This document shows, piece after piece, positions 43,749 through 51,208 of a DNA stretch of 64,000 nucleotides. Source of the stretch: Pseudomonadota bacterium. Its GTDB lineage: Bacteria; Pseudomonadota; Alphaproteobacteria; Rhizobiales; Rhizobiaceae. The notes under the pieces are model-generated. The model searched no databases, was not told where the DNA came from, and saw nothing but the letters and a program-made list of their open reading frames with translations. Where the stretch lies: positions 124,001 through 188,000 of the forward strand of contig JAEYDD010000032.1 in assembly GCA_023404095.1 (NCBI GenBank), read 5' to 3'. The position numbers and the translations under genes are program-made. Position 1 is the first letter of the stretch, and every line of letters starts with the position of its first letter.

Positions 43749-45590
43749 TTAGTACACGCGAGCCTTGGGCGCGATCTTCTTCGGATCGATCCCTTCGGCG
43801 ATGAGGTCGGTATGGACCGGCCGGTAGTCGAGCTTGACGTTGCCGTTCGCATCCACCCAGGACAGCGTGTGCTTGCGCCAGTTGACGTCGTCCCGGCCAC
43901 CGAGCGGGCCGTCCTTGTAGTCCTCGCGGGCGTGCGCGCCGCGGCTTTCCTTGCGCGCTTCCGCGCCCACGACGGTGGTGATGGCATTGGCCATCAGGTT
44001 TTCCAGTTCCAGCGTTTCCACCAGGTCGGAGTTCCAGATCAGCGAACGGTCGGTGACCTTGATGTCGGCCATCTCGTCCCAGATTTGCTTCATCCGGCGG
44101 CAGCCGTTTTCCAGCGATTCCTGGGTGCGGAAGACGGCCGCGTCTTCCTGCATGGTGCGCTGCATCTTGTCGCGCAGCACGGCCGTCGGCGTATTGCCGT
44201 TGGCGTAACGAAGCTTGTCGAAGCGCTCCATGATCTTGTCGCAGGCCGCCGTGTCCAGCGCCGGGATCGGCTCTTCGCGGTTGATGACCTCGCCGGCACG
44301 GATAGCCGCCGCGCGACCGAAGACCACGAGATCGATCAGCGAGTTCGAGCCGAGGCGGTTCGCACCGTGCACCGAGGCACAGCCGGCCTCGCCTACGGCC
44401 ATCAGGCCGGGTGCGACACGCTCTGGATTGGCGCTGTCGGCATTGAGAACCTCGCCCCAGAAGTTCGTCGGCACCCCGCCCATGTTGTAGTGGACGGTCG
44501 GGAGAACCGGGATCGGCTCGCGAGTGACGTCGACGCCGGCAAAGATCTTGGCGCTTTCCGAAATGCCGGGCAGGCGCTCGTGCAGCACGGCCGGGTCCAG
44601 GTGGTCGAGATGCAGGAAGATGTGGTCCTTGTTCTTGCCGACGCCGCGCCCCTCACGGATCTCCAGCGTCATGCAGCGCGAAACGACGTCACGCGAGGCA
44701 AGGTCCTTGGCCGACGGCGCGTAACGCTCCATGAAGCGCTCGCCCTCGGAATTGACGAGATAGCCGCCCTCGCCGCGGGCACCCTCGGTGATCAGGCAGC
44801 CCGAACCGTAGATACCGGTCGGATGGAACTGCACGAACTCCATGTCCTGCAACGGCAGGCCGGCACGCGCGATCATACCGCCGCCGTCGCCGGTGCAGGT
44901 GTGCGCCGACGTCGCCGAGAAGTAGGCGCGACCATAACCGCCCGTCGCCAGCACCACCATCTTGGCGGAAAAGCGATGAATCGTGCCGTCGTCCAGGTTC
45001 CAGGCGACGACGCCGGTGCAGCGGCCATCGGGCGACATGATCAGATCGAGAGCGAAGTACTCGATGAAGAACTCGGCATTGTTGCGCAGCGACTGGCCGT
45101 AGAGCGTGTGCAGGATCGCGTGGCCGGTACGGTCGGCGACCGCACAGGTGCGCTGCACCGGCGGGCCTTCGCCGTAGTTCTGCATGTGACCGCCGAACGG
45201 CCGCTGGTAGATCTTGCCTTCCTCGTTGCGCGAGAAGGGAACGCCGTAGTGCTCGAGCTCATAGACCGCCTTCGGCGCTTCCATGGCGAGGTACTGCATG
45301 GCATCGACGTCGCCGAGCCAGTCCGAGCCCTTGACGGTGTCGTAGAGGTGCCACTGCCAGCTGTCCGGCGTCATGTTCTGCAGGGAGGCCGCGATGCCGC
45401 CCTGGGCTGCGACCGTGTGCGAACGGGTCGGGAAGACCTTGGTGATGCAGGCCGTGCGGAAACCCTGCTCGGCCATGCCGAGGGTGGCGCGAAGACCCGC
45501 GCCGCCCGCGCCGACCACCACCACGTCATAGGCGTGATCGACATACTGATAGGCTTTGCCGTTCGTCGCCGGCGAGGAGTTCGGTGCCAT
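43749..45590 (-). CDS. sdhA: succinate dehydrogenase flavoprotein subunit
   Basis: This 613-residue catalytic subunit has GAGGAGLRA for FAD binding and the covalent-flavin His in TRSHTVAAQGGI. The catalytic Arg region is in the mid-protein ASRDVVSRCM block, with HGANRLGSNSLIDLVVFGRAA further on. It oxidises succinate to fumarate at the cytoplasmic face. Its gene starts 6 nt after sdhD ends. The product of SucCD is its substrate, and fumarate leads to Mdh through fumarase. Confidence 0.97.
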   Translation of the reverse strand: MAPNSSPATNGKAYQYVDHAYDVVVVGAGGAGLRATLGMAEQGFRTACITKVFPTRSHTVAAQGGIAASLQNMTPDSWQWHLYDTVKGSDWLGDVDAMQYLAMEAPKAVYELEHYGVPFSRNEEGKIYQRPFGGHMQNYGEGPPVQRTCAVADRTGHAILHTLYGQSLRNNAEFFIEYFALDLIMSPDGRCTGVVAWNLDDGTIHRFSAKMVVLATGGYGRAYFSATSAHTCTGDGGGMIARAGLPLQDMEFVQFHPTGIYGSGCLITEGARGEGGYLVNSEGERFMERYAPSAKDLASRDVVSRCMTLEIREGRGVGKNKDHIFLHLDHLDPAVLHERLPGISESAKIFAGVDVTREPIPVLPTVHYNMGGVPTNFWGEVLNADSANPERVAPGLMAVGEAGCASVHGANRLGSNSLIDLVVFGRAAAIRAGEVINREEPIPALDTAACDKIMERFDKLRYANGNTPTAVLRDKMQRTMQEDAAVFRTQESLENGCRRMKQIWDEMADIKVTDRSLIWNSDLVETLELENLMANAITTVVGAEARKESRGAHAREDYKDGPLGGRDDVNWRKHTLSWVDANGNVKLDYRPVHTDLIAEGIDPKKIAPKARVY

Positions 45591-45596
45591 GATGAG

Positions 45597-45977
45597 TTAT
45601 CCTGCGAAAGCGATCTTCAGGACGGCGAAGAGACAGAGCCCGCCGATGAGAGCCGCAAAGAAGGTATTGAGCATCAGAAGGCCGATCTTCGGGCCTTCCG
45701 CGTGGACATAGTCCTCGATGATGACCTGCATGCCGAGCTTCATGTGATAGATGCCGGAGATCACGACGAGCGCCATGACGACGGCTACGACCGGATGCGA
45801 CAGCGCCGCACGCACTTCCGCATAAGGTGCGCCGGCATAGCAGACGACGAAGCCGATGAAGAAGAGAAGCAGCGGCACGTTAGCGACTGCCGTCAGCCGC
45901 TGGCGCCAGAAGTGCTCCGTTCCGTCCTTGGCCGAGCCGAGGCCGCGGACGCGGCCGAGAGGTGTACGCATGTCCAT
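45597..45977 (-). CDS. sdhD: succinate dehydrogenase membrane anchor subunit
   Basis: This 126-residue membrane anchor has three hydrophobic helices (about 30-50, 60-82 and 98-120) and the SdhD block GIYHMKLGMQVIIEDYVH. The helix-2 His is the likely haem b ligand. The start is the ATG at 45977 (MDMRTPLGRVRGLGSAKDG) behind GAGG; a second ATG two codons on is less well spaced. It lies 11 nt after sdhC. Confidence 0.94.
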   Translation of the reverse strand: MDMRTPLGRVRGLGSAKDGTEHFWRQRLTAVANVPLLLFFIGFVVCYAGAPYAEVRAALSHPVVAVVMALVVISGIYHMKLGMQVIIEDYVHAEGPKIGLLMLNTFFAALIGGLCLFAVLKIAFAG

Positions 45978-45988
45978 GTCAGTAATCC

Positions 45989-46381
45989 TCAGCGCAGCAG
46001 GAAGCCGATCACCCAGGTCAGCACGGTGAGCGCGACCGAGACGACGGGCATGATCTTGGCGATCTTCGTGGAGAGGTGCTTCTCGTAGCCATGCCCCGTA
46101 TCCCAGACGAAATGGCGCAGGCCGCCGAGCATGTGATGGAACAGGGCCCAGGTGTAGCCGAACAGGATCAGCATGCCGATCCAGGTCCCGAAGAACCAGC
46201 TGACCCAGTCGTAATAGCCCTCCCCCATCGCCGCCGCGATCAGCCACCAGGCAACGAGGACCGTGCCGAAGTAGAGCGCGCCGCCGGTGATGCGATGCAC
46301 GATCGACATGACCATGGTGGGGATAGGCTTGTAGATCTGGAGATGCGGCGAGAGCGGCCGGCCTTTTGTGACATTCGTCAT
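45989..46381 (-). CDS. sdhC: succinate dehydrogenase cytochrome b556 subunit
   Basis: This 130-residue membrane subunit starts MTNVTKGRPLSPHLQIYKP, the conserved SdhC N-terminus, then SIVHRITGGALY for quinone binding, and has three membrane helices with HHMLGGLRHFVWDTG carrying the haem-ligand His. The start is the ATG at 46381 behind GAGGG. It is first in sdhCDAB, and its promoter lies in the 311-bp gap upstream. Confidence 0.95.
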   Translation of the reverse strand: MTNVTKGRPLSPHLQIYKPIPTMVMSIVHRITGGALYFGTVLVAWWLIAAAMGEGYYDWVSWFFGTWIGMLILFGYTWALFHHMLGGLRHFVWDTGHGYEKHLSTKIAKIMPVVSVALTVLTWVIGFLLR

Positions 46382-46692
46382 CAGAACCCTCACGGAAATT
46401 CCGGAGAACGGCCGCGATAACTGGACGATTTTACTCCGGAATTGCACTTGGTTTGTGCAGTATGCAGTGATTGCGACGTTTAATCACAGGAATGCGGAAC
46501 CACAAGTGTCATTGCACTGCAAAATCAATTTAATCGATTAGGACGAAATTGTGGCGCCTCGCGTGAGCCATTGCAGCGTTAACCATTGTTAACGAATATG
46601 ACCACGGCGTTAACCAAACCCGTGACTTTCCTGAGAAACTGGGCAAAGGTGGCGTCCAGGAACCGTTCAGCGTAACCCGGAGGCGAAACAGA
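46382..46692. promoter_or_regulatory. divergent regulatory region, sdhCDAB / secreted Arg-rich protein gene
   Basis: This 311-bp gene-free stretch is A+T-rich in its middle. It holds a cluster of TGCA-containing repeats: an inverted pair TGCAC (46443-46447) / GTGCA (46455-46459) and the near-palindrome TTGCACTGCAA (46512-46522). It also has three GTTAAC hexamers starting at 46578, 46588 and 46609, and the CtrA-type octamer TTAACCAT at 46579-46586. No open frame here looks coding. Confidence 0.5.
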
Positions 46693-47370
46693 ATGAGTCT
46701 GTTTTCCAGAGCCTGCATGACTGCAATCGCGCTCGCCGCCACATTTCCCCTCTTGCTGGCACAGCCCGCAGAATCGCGGGACCGCCACGAGGGCGGCGGC
46801 AACCGCAACTTTTCCAACACCGATGTGCGGGGCGGCAACATGCCGCGCGACCGCTACTGGAAGCGCAAGCACGACGCCCGCAACAACGACCGCGACAGGC
46901 AGCGCGGTCGCCACTGGAACCGCGATCGGAACTTTGCAGGCCGGGAAGTCCAGGGCGGCAACGTCTTCACCGACAACTGGCGGTGGCGGCGCGACTGGCG
47001 GGCCGCAAACAACTGGGGTGACTGGGGCCCGCGAAACACCTGGCGCAACGACGCGTGGCGCGGCCCTGCGCGGCCTTACTATGCCCGTCCCTATTACGAA
47101 GGCCCGGTTCGCCCATACTACGCCGGGCAGAGCGCCGGCCGCGAACGCTTCGGCAACAATTTCTACGGCGGCTCGATCTCCGCCTACCAGGATCCCGGCA
47201 ACGGCAACTACTTCTATGTCGACGGCTACTATGACGAGATGGGCGACGCGGGCGGCAACGCCATGCCCGCCTTTCGCTCCGTCAACAATGCCAAGGTCAT
47301 CGTCGTGACACCCGAAACCGAGACTGCCGCCTGCAGCTTCGAACAGGGTGTCTGCGTGATCAGGCCGTGA
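46693..47370 (+). CDS. secreted Arg/Asn/Gly/Tyr-rich protein, function unknown
   Basis: This 225-residue protein has a Sec signal peptide (cleavage near residue 24-28). The mature N-terminal half is extremely rich in Arg, Asn, Asp, Gly and Trp, with two similar blocks: NRNFSNTDVRGGNMPRDRYWKR and DRNFAGREVQGGNVFTDNWR. A Tyr/Pro-rich middle (ARPYYARPYYEGPVRPYY) follows, then a more ordered C-terminus with two Cys (AACSFEQGVC). The start is the ATG behind GGAGG. I recognise no family. The block repeat suggests an internal duplication of about 55 residues. Possible roles are polyanion binding or envelope association, both inferred. Confidence 0.7.
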   Translation: MSLFSRACMTAIALAATFPLLLAQPAESRDRHEGGGNRNFSNTDVRGGNMPRDRYWKRKHDARNNDRDRQRGRHWNRDRNFAGREVQGGNVFTDNWRWRRDWRAANNWGDWGPRNTWRNDAWRGPARPYYARPYYEGPVRPYYAGQSAGRERFGNNFYGGSISAYQDPGNGNYFYVDGYYDEMGDAGGNAMPAFRSVNNAKVIVVTPETETAACSFEQGVCVIRP

Positions 47371-47388
47371 GCAAGAAGATGTGAGGGA

Positions 47389-47412
47389 GAGGGATGGGCC
47401 GGCCTATCCCTC
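47389..47412. terminator. hairpin at the uup stop, possible bidirectional terminator
   Basis: GAGGGAT (47389-47395) pairs with ATCCCTC (47406-47412), and the loop is itself GC-rich and self-complementary (GGGCCGGCC). It lies between two convergent genes and overlaps the uup stop codon. No T-tract is seen on either side. Confidence 0.35.
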
Positions 47413-49230
47413 AAGTTCCTCGCGCAGCATTTCCAGCTCAAGCCATTCTTCTTCCATGCGGGTGATCTCTGCCCGCAGCTTTTCCATCTCCGCCGCAAGA
47501 CGGTTGAACGTCGCCGGATCCTTCGAAAAGAGCGCCGGATCGGCCATCTTCTGTTCGCGGGCGGCGATCTCCGCTTCCGCCTTCGCCATCTCCTTCGGCA
47601 GGTTCTCCAGCGCGAACTTCTGCTTGTAGGAAAGCTTCCCCTTGGCCCTGTCCGCCGGCTTCTCGGTCGAAGCGACATCGGCGATCTTGGCCTTATCCGC
47701 CTTTTCCGCCTTGCGCCGTTCCTCGATCGCGCCGCGCCGCTGCGCCATCATGTCGGTATAGCCGCCGGCATACTCGATCCAGCGCCCGTCGGGCGCGTCC
47801 GGATTTGCCGGCGCGATCGTCGACGTTACCGTACGGTCGAGAAAATCGCGGTCGTGGCTGACGAGGACGACGGTGCCGACAAAGCCGGCGACGATCTCCT
47901 GCAGGAGGTCCAGCGTCTCGATGTCCAGATCGTTGGTCGGCTCGTCGAGGATCAGGAGGTTTGTCGGCCGCGACAGGATGCGAGCCAGCATCAGCCGCGC
48001 GCGCTCGCCGCCGGAGAGGTTGCGGATCGGCGTGCGGGCCTGCTCGGGCTGGAACAGGAATTCCTTCATGTAGCCCGTCACATGCCGTTGCTCGCCATTG
48101 ACTATGAGGCTCTCGCCCCGCCCGTCTGTGAGGTAGTGCGCCAGCGTATCGTCGGGATTGAGATCCTCGCGCCGCTGATCGAGCGTCGCAATCTCCAGAT
48201 TGGTGCCGAGCTTCACCGTGCCGCTGTCCGGTTCCAGCTGGCCGGTCAGGATCTTCAGAAGCGTCGTCTTGCCGGCGCCGTTGGGTCCGACAAGGCCGAT
48301 GCGGTCGCCACGATGGACGCGGATGGAGAACGGTGCCACAACGGTGCGCTCGCCGTAAGCCTTCGTGACCTTCTCCGCCTCGATCACCAGCTTGCCGGAC
48401 TCCTGCGCCTCGGATGCCGTCGCCTGTACCGCCCCCTGCGGGCCCTTGTGGCCCCGATAGCGCACGCGCATGTCCTGCAGCTCGCCAAGACGGCGCATGT
48501 TGCGCTTGCGCCTTGCCGTCACCCCGTAGCGGAGCCAGTGCTCCTCGCGCTGGATCGCCTTGCCGAGCTTGTGCTGCTCCAATTCTTCGGCTTCCAGCAC
48601 CTCGTCGCGCCACGCTTCGAAATGGGCAAAGCCGCGATCGAGGCGCCGCGACGTTCCCCGGTCGAGCCAGACCGTCGCATTGGAGACCTTCTCCAGGAAG
48701 CGGCGGTCGTGCGAGATGACGACGAGGGCGGAGCGGCTGCGGATCAGCTCGTCTTCCAGCCACTCGATCGTCGGCAGGTCCAGATGGTTGGTCGGCTCGT
48801 CGAGCAGAAGGATGTCCGGCTCCGGCGCCAGCACCCGGGCAAGCGCTGCCCGACGCGCCTCGCCTCCCGACAGCGTGTTTGGGTCCTCCGCACCCGTCAG
48901 GCCGAGATGCGACAGCAGATAGGTGACGCGATAGGGATCGTCGCCCGGCCCCAGCCCGGCTTCGGCATAGGCGGCAACGGTGGAAAATCCGTCGAAATCG
49001 GGCGCCTGTTCCAGATAGCGCACGGTGGCGGATGGGTGGCGGAACACCTCCCCCGACTGCGCCTCCGTCAAGCTTGCGGCGATCTTGAGCAGCGTCGACT
49101 TGCCGGAACCGTTCCGGCCGACGAGGCAGATGCGATCGCCCGGCCCCACCTGCAGGCTGGCGCCGTTCAGAAGCGGCGTCCCGCCGAAGCTGAGCGTGAT
49201 GTCGTCGAGTTTGAGGATGGGCGGTGCCAA
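47404..49230 (-). CDS. uup: ABC-F family ATPase, Uup-like
   Basis: This 608-residue soluble protein has two ABC domains: Walker A GRNGSGKST and LSGGEARRA in the first, GPNGAGKTT and LSGGERARL in the second. Both Walker B strands end DEPTNHLDL or DEPTNDLDI. An interdomain linker and a C-terminal coiled-coil (about 540-605, Lys/Glu-rich) match Uup, which binds DNA and ribosomes and affects precise transposon excision in E. coli. There are no membrane segments, so it is not a transporter. It lies 3 nt after thiN and is presumably co-transcribed with it. Confidence 0.9.
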   Translation of the reverse strand: MAPPILKLDDITLSFGGTPLLNGASLQVGPGDRICLVGRNGSGKSTLLKIAASLTEAQSGEVFRHPSATVRYLEQAPDFDGFSTVAAYAEAGLGPGDDPYRVTYLLSHLGLTGAEDPNTLSGGEARRAALARVLAPEPDILLLDEPTNHLDLPTIEWLEDELIRSRSALVVISHDRRFLEKVSNATVWLDRGTSRRLDRGFAHFEAWRDEVLEAEELEQHKLGKAIQREEHWLRYGVTARRKRNMRRLGELQDMRVRYRGHKGPQGAVQATASEAQESGKLVIEAEKVTKAYGERTVVAPFSIRVHRGDRIGLVGPNGAGKTTLLKILTGQLEPDSGTVKLGTNLEIATLDQRREDLNPDDTLAHYLTDGRGESLIVNGEQRHVTGYMKEFLFQPEQARTPIRNLSGGERARLMLARILSRPTNLLILDEPTNDLDIETLDLLQEIVAGFVGTVVLVSHDRDFLDRTVTSTIAPANPDAPDGRWIEYAGGYTDMMAQRRGAIEERRKAEKADKAKIADVASTEKPADRAKGKLSYKQKFALENLPKEMAKAEAEIAAREQKMADPALFSKDPATFNRLAAEMEKLRAEITRMEEEWLELEMLREELEG

Positions 49231-49233
49231 GCG

Positions 49234-49896
49234 TCAGGCTCCTGAAAAATCTTGCGGCCGGGACAGGAGGATTGCCCGGCCGGAATCGAGGGTGATCGTG
49301 ACGCGGCCAAGCGCCACGTTGGAAACGGTGCGCGACGAGCCGAACGCCAGGTCGAAGCCGTGCAGCGGATAGCGAACGTTTTCGATGGAGAGCCCGCAGA
49401 GCGCGGTCAGGCCGAGGACGGAAAAGAGACTTTTCGCCGGCAGCTCGACCGCGGTCCGCCCGGCCGCAAGCGGCCAGGCTTCCTCCGTGCCGGAGGTAAG
49501 CATGACGTCCACGCCCGCCTCCCTGAGGGAGGCGGCATGCAGAAGATGCATCAGCGCATGATCGCTGCGCTCTCCGCCCAGCGAACCAGCCAGGATCAGC
49601 CGTGTCGCGCCCCGCTCCAGCGCAGCGCCGACGGCGATCTCGCCGTCCGTCGCATTCTTGGCGGCGGGATAGGGTTCGCGCGGCACATGCGCCCAGGCCT
49701 CAAGCTCTTCGGCCGACGAGGAATCGAAGTCGCCGACCCAGACTTCCGGAGTGATGCCGAGTGCGGCGGCATGGCGAATTCCGCCGTCGGCGGCGATGAA
49801 GCGCGCACGGTTCACCATCGCCCTGAACCGCGGGGTCGGTTCGAGCGTTCCCCCGAGGAGAACGACAAAAAGCTGGTCAGTCGCGGCAATCGTCAT
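49234..49896 (-). CDS. thiN: thiamine diphosphokinase
   Basis: This protein of about 220 residues transfers pyrophosphate from ATP to thiamine to give TPP. It has the N-terminal FIAADGGIRHAAALG and VGDFDS metal/ATP motifs and the LAGSLGGERSDHALMHLLHA block, equivalent to the family GG-R-x-DH element. A C-terminal thiamine-binding sandwich follows. The start is uncertain: the ATG at 49896 lacks a good ribosome-binding site, and a GTG at 49902 is also possible. It is divergent from thiBPQ and its riboswitch, fitting salvage of imported thiamine. Confidence 0.87.
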   Translation of the reverse strand: MTIAATDQLFVVLLGGTLEPTPRFRAMVNRARFIAADGGIRHAAALGITPEVWVGDFDSSSAEELEAWAHVPREPYPAAKNATDGEIAVGAALERGATRLILAGSLGGERSDHALMHLLHAASLREAGVDVMLTSGTEEAWPLAAGRTAVELPAKSLFSVLGLTALCGLSIENVRYPLHGFDLAFGSSRTVSNVALGRVTITLDSGRAILLSRPQDFSGA

Positions 49897-49999
49897 GCGC
49901 ACACCGTCTAGCGCATGTCGCCCGCGAATGGAAACGCCTTTCCGAGATGCCAAGTCGCTTGCAAGCGCTGCCGGCTGGGACTAATGCTTGCTCTCGCTC

Positions 50000-50093
50000 T
50001 AACGGGGTGCCTTCGTTCACAAGACGAAAGGCTGAGAGGCATGTGCCAACCCGCGGAACCTGATCCGGTTTGTACCGGCGGAGGGATTAGACG
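50000..50093 (+). promoter_or_regulatory. TPP riboswitch (THI element)
   Basis: The conserved core is present in order: AACGGGGTGCC at the start, GGCTGAGAGGC (50030-50040), AACCCGCGGAACCTGATCCGG (50048-50067) and TACCGGCGGAGGGATTAGA (50073-50091). The last closes the P1/P4-P5 helices. It lies about 50 nt ahead of the thiB start. A downstream GCGCCT (50103-50108) can pair with AGGCGC inside the thiB ribosome-binding site (50134-50139), suggesting translational rather than transcriptional control. Confidence 0.95.
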
Positions 50094-50141
50094 GCTCACT
50101 CAGCGCCTATTCCCGTTCATATGGATTTGAAGGAGGCGCCG

Positions 50142-51152
50142 ATGCGCAGGACCAGACTCACCACCCTTGTACTTTTCGCAGCGACATCCGCAGCCTGGCC
50201 GGTGCTTGCCGCCGAAAAGACGCTGTCGGTCTACACCTACGAGAGCTTCATCACAGAATGGGGACCGGGGGTAAAAGTCGCTGCCGAGTTCGAAAAGACC
50301 TGCGACTGCAAGGTCGAATGGGTGGGCGTTGCCGACGGCGTCGAGCTGCTGACCCGCCTCAAACTGGAAGGCGAAGGCACCAAGGCCGATATCGTGCTCG
50401 GCCTCGATACCAATCTCGTGGCCGAGGCCAAGGCGACCGGCCTCTTTGCGCCCCATCAGCTTTCGCCAGAGGGCCTGACTGTCCCCGGGAACTTTGCCGA
50501 CGACACCTTTCTTCCCTACGACTACGGCCATTTCGCCGTGGTCTACGATACCGAGACCCTGAAGAACCCGCCAAAGAGCCTGAAGGAACTGGTGGAGGGC
50601 GATCCGAACGAGAAGATCGTCATCGAGGATCCGCGCACGTCCACGCCCGGCCTCGGCCTGCTCCTGTGGGTGAAGTCCGTCTACGGCGACAAGGCGGCCG
50701 ACGCCTGGACGAAGCTGAAGGATCGCGTGCTGACGGTTACGCCCGGCTGGTCGGAAGCCTATGGACTCTTCACCAAGGGCGAGGCGCCGATGGTGCTGTC
50801 GTATACGACCTCGCCCGCCTACCACATGGTCGCCGAAGATACCGAGCGCTATCAGGCGGCCGCCTTCTCGGAAGGGCACTACGTGCAGATCGAGGTCGCC
50901 GGCATGACGAAGACGTCGCACGATCCGGAACTTGCGCGCAAGTTCCTCGCCTTCATGACCGGCCCCGAGTTCCAGTCCATCATCCCCGAGACCAACTGGA
51001 TGATGCCGGTAGCGGCCACCAAGGAGCCGCTTCCCGCGGCCTTCGACAGGCTCGTGAAGCCTGAACACACCTTACTTTTCTCCGCCGACGAGGTTGCGGC
51101 CAACCGCAGGGCCTGGATCGACGAGTGGCTCTCGGCCATGAGCGCGCAATAA
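50142..51152 (+). CDS. thiB: thiamine/TPP ABC transporter periplasmic binding protein
   Basis: This 336-residue binding protein has a Sec signal peptide (MRRTRLTTLVLFAATSAAWPVLA) and the mature start KTLSVYTYESFITEWGPG, characteristic of ThiB. The ligand-contact region PGWSEAYGLFTKGEAPMVLSYTTSPAYH is also typical. The start is the ATG at 50142 directly behind AAGGAGG, which is partly in a possible sequestering stem. It is first in thiBPQ and is followed by a 56-nt gap with a strong hairpin. Confidence 0.94.
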   Translation: MRRTRLTTLVLFAATSAAWPVLAAEKTLSVYTYESFITEWGPGVKVAAEFEKTCDCKVEWVGVADGVELLTRLKLEGEGTKADIVLGLDTNLVAEAKATGLFAPHQLSPEGLTVPGNFADDTFLPYDYGHFAVVYDTETLKNPPKSLKELVEGDPNEKIVIEDPRTSTPGLGLLLWVKSVYGDKAADAWTKLKDRVLTVTPGWSEAYGLFTKGEAPMVLSYTTSPAYHMVAEDTERYQAAAFSEGHYVQIEVAGMTKTSHDPELARKFLAFMTGPEFQSIIPETNWMMPVAATKEPLPAAFDRLVKPEHTLLFSADEVAANRRAWIDEWLSAMSAQ

Positions 51153-51163
51153 GGATCGTCCGA

Positions 51164-51192
51164 CGGCGGCCGGAGCACGAAAACGGCCGCCG
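51164..51192 (+). promoter_or_regulatory. intercistronic hairpin between thiB and thiP
   Basis: CGGCGGCCG (51164-51172) and CGGCCGCCG (51184-51192) pair perfectly over 9 bp with an 11-nt loop. CATTTTAAGG follows, then the thiP start at 51209. It resembles hairpins that protect binding-protein mRNA and lower expression of downstream permease genes. The structure is seen; the role is inferred. Confidence 0.65.
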
Positions 51193-51208
51193 CATTTTAA
51201 GGCAAGGC

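Noticed and set aside
42921..46088. A 1055-codon open frame antisense to sdhBADC
   Set aside because: It is a by-product of GC-rich codon usage opposite four confidently identified sdh genes. It has no ribosome-binding site, no recognisable motif and a His/Asp/Arg-biased antisense composition.
47404..49230. Drug-efflux ABC transporter
   Set aside because: Two ABC domains but no membrane segments, with DEPTNHLD motifs and a C-terminal coiled coil, indicate a soluble ABC-F protein.
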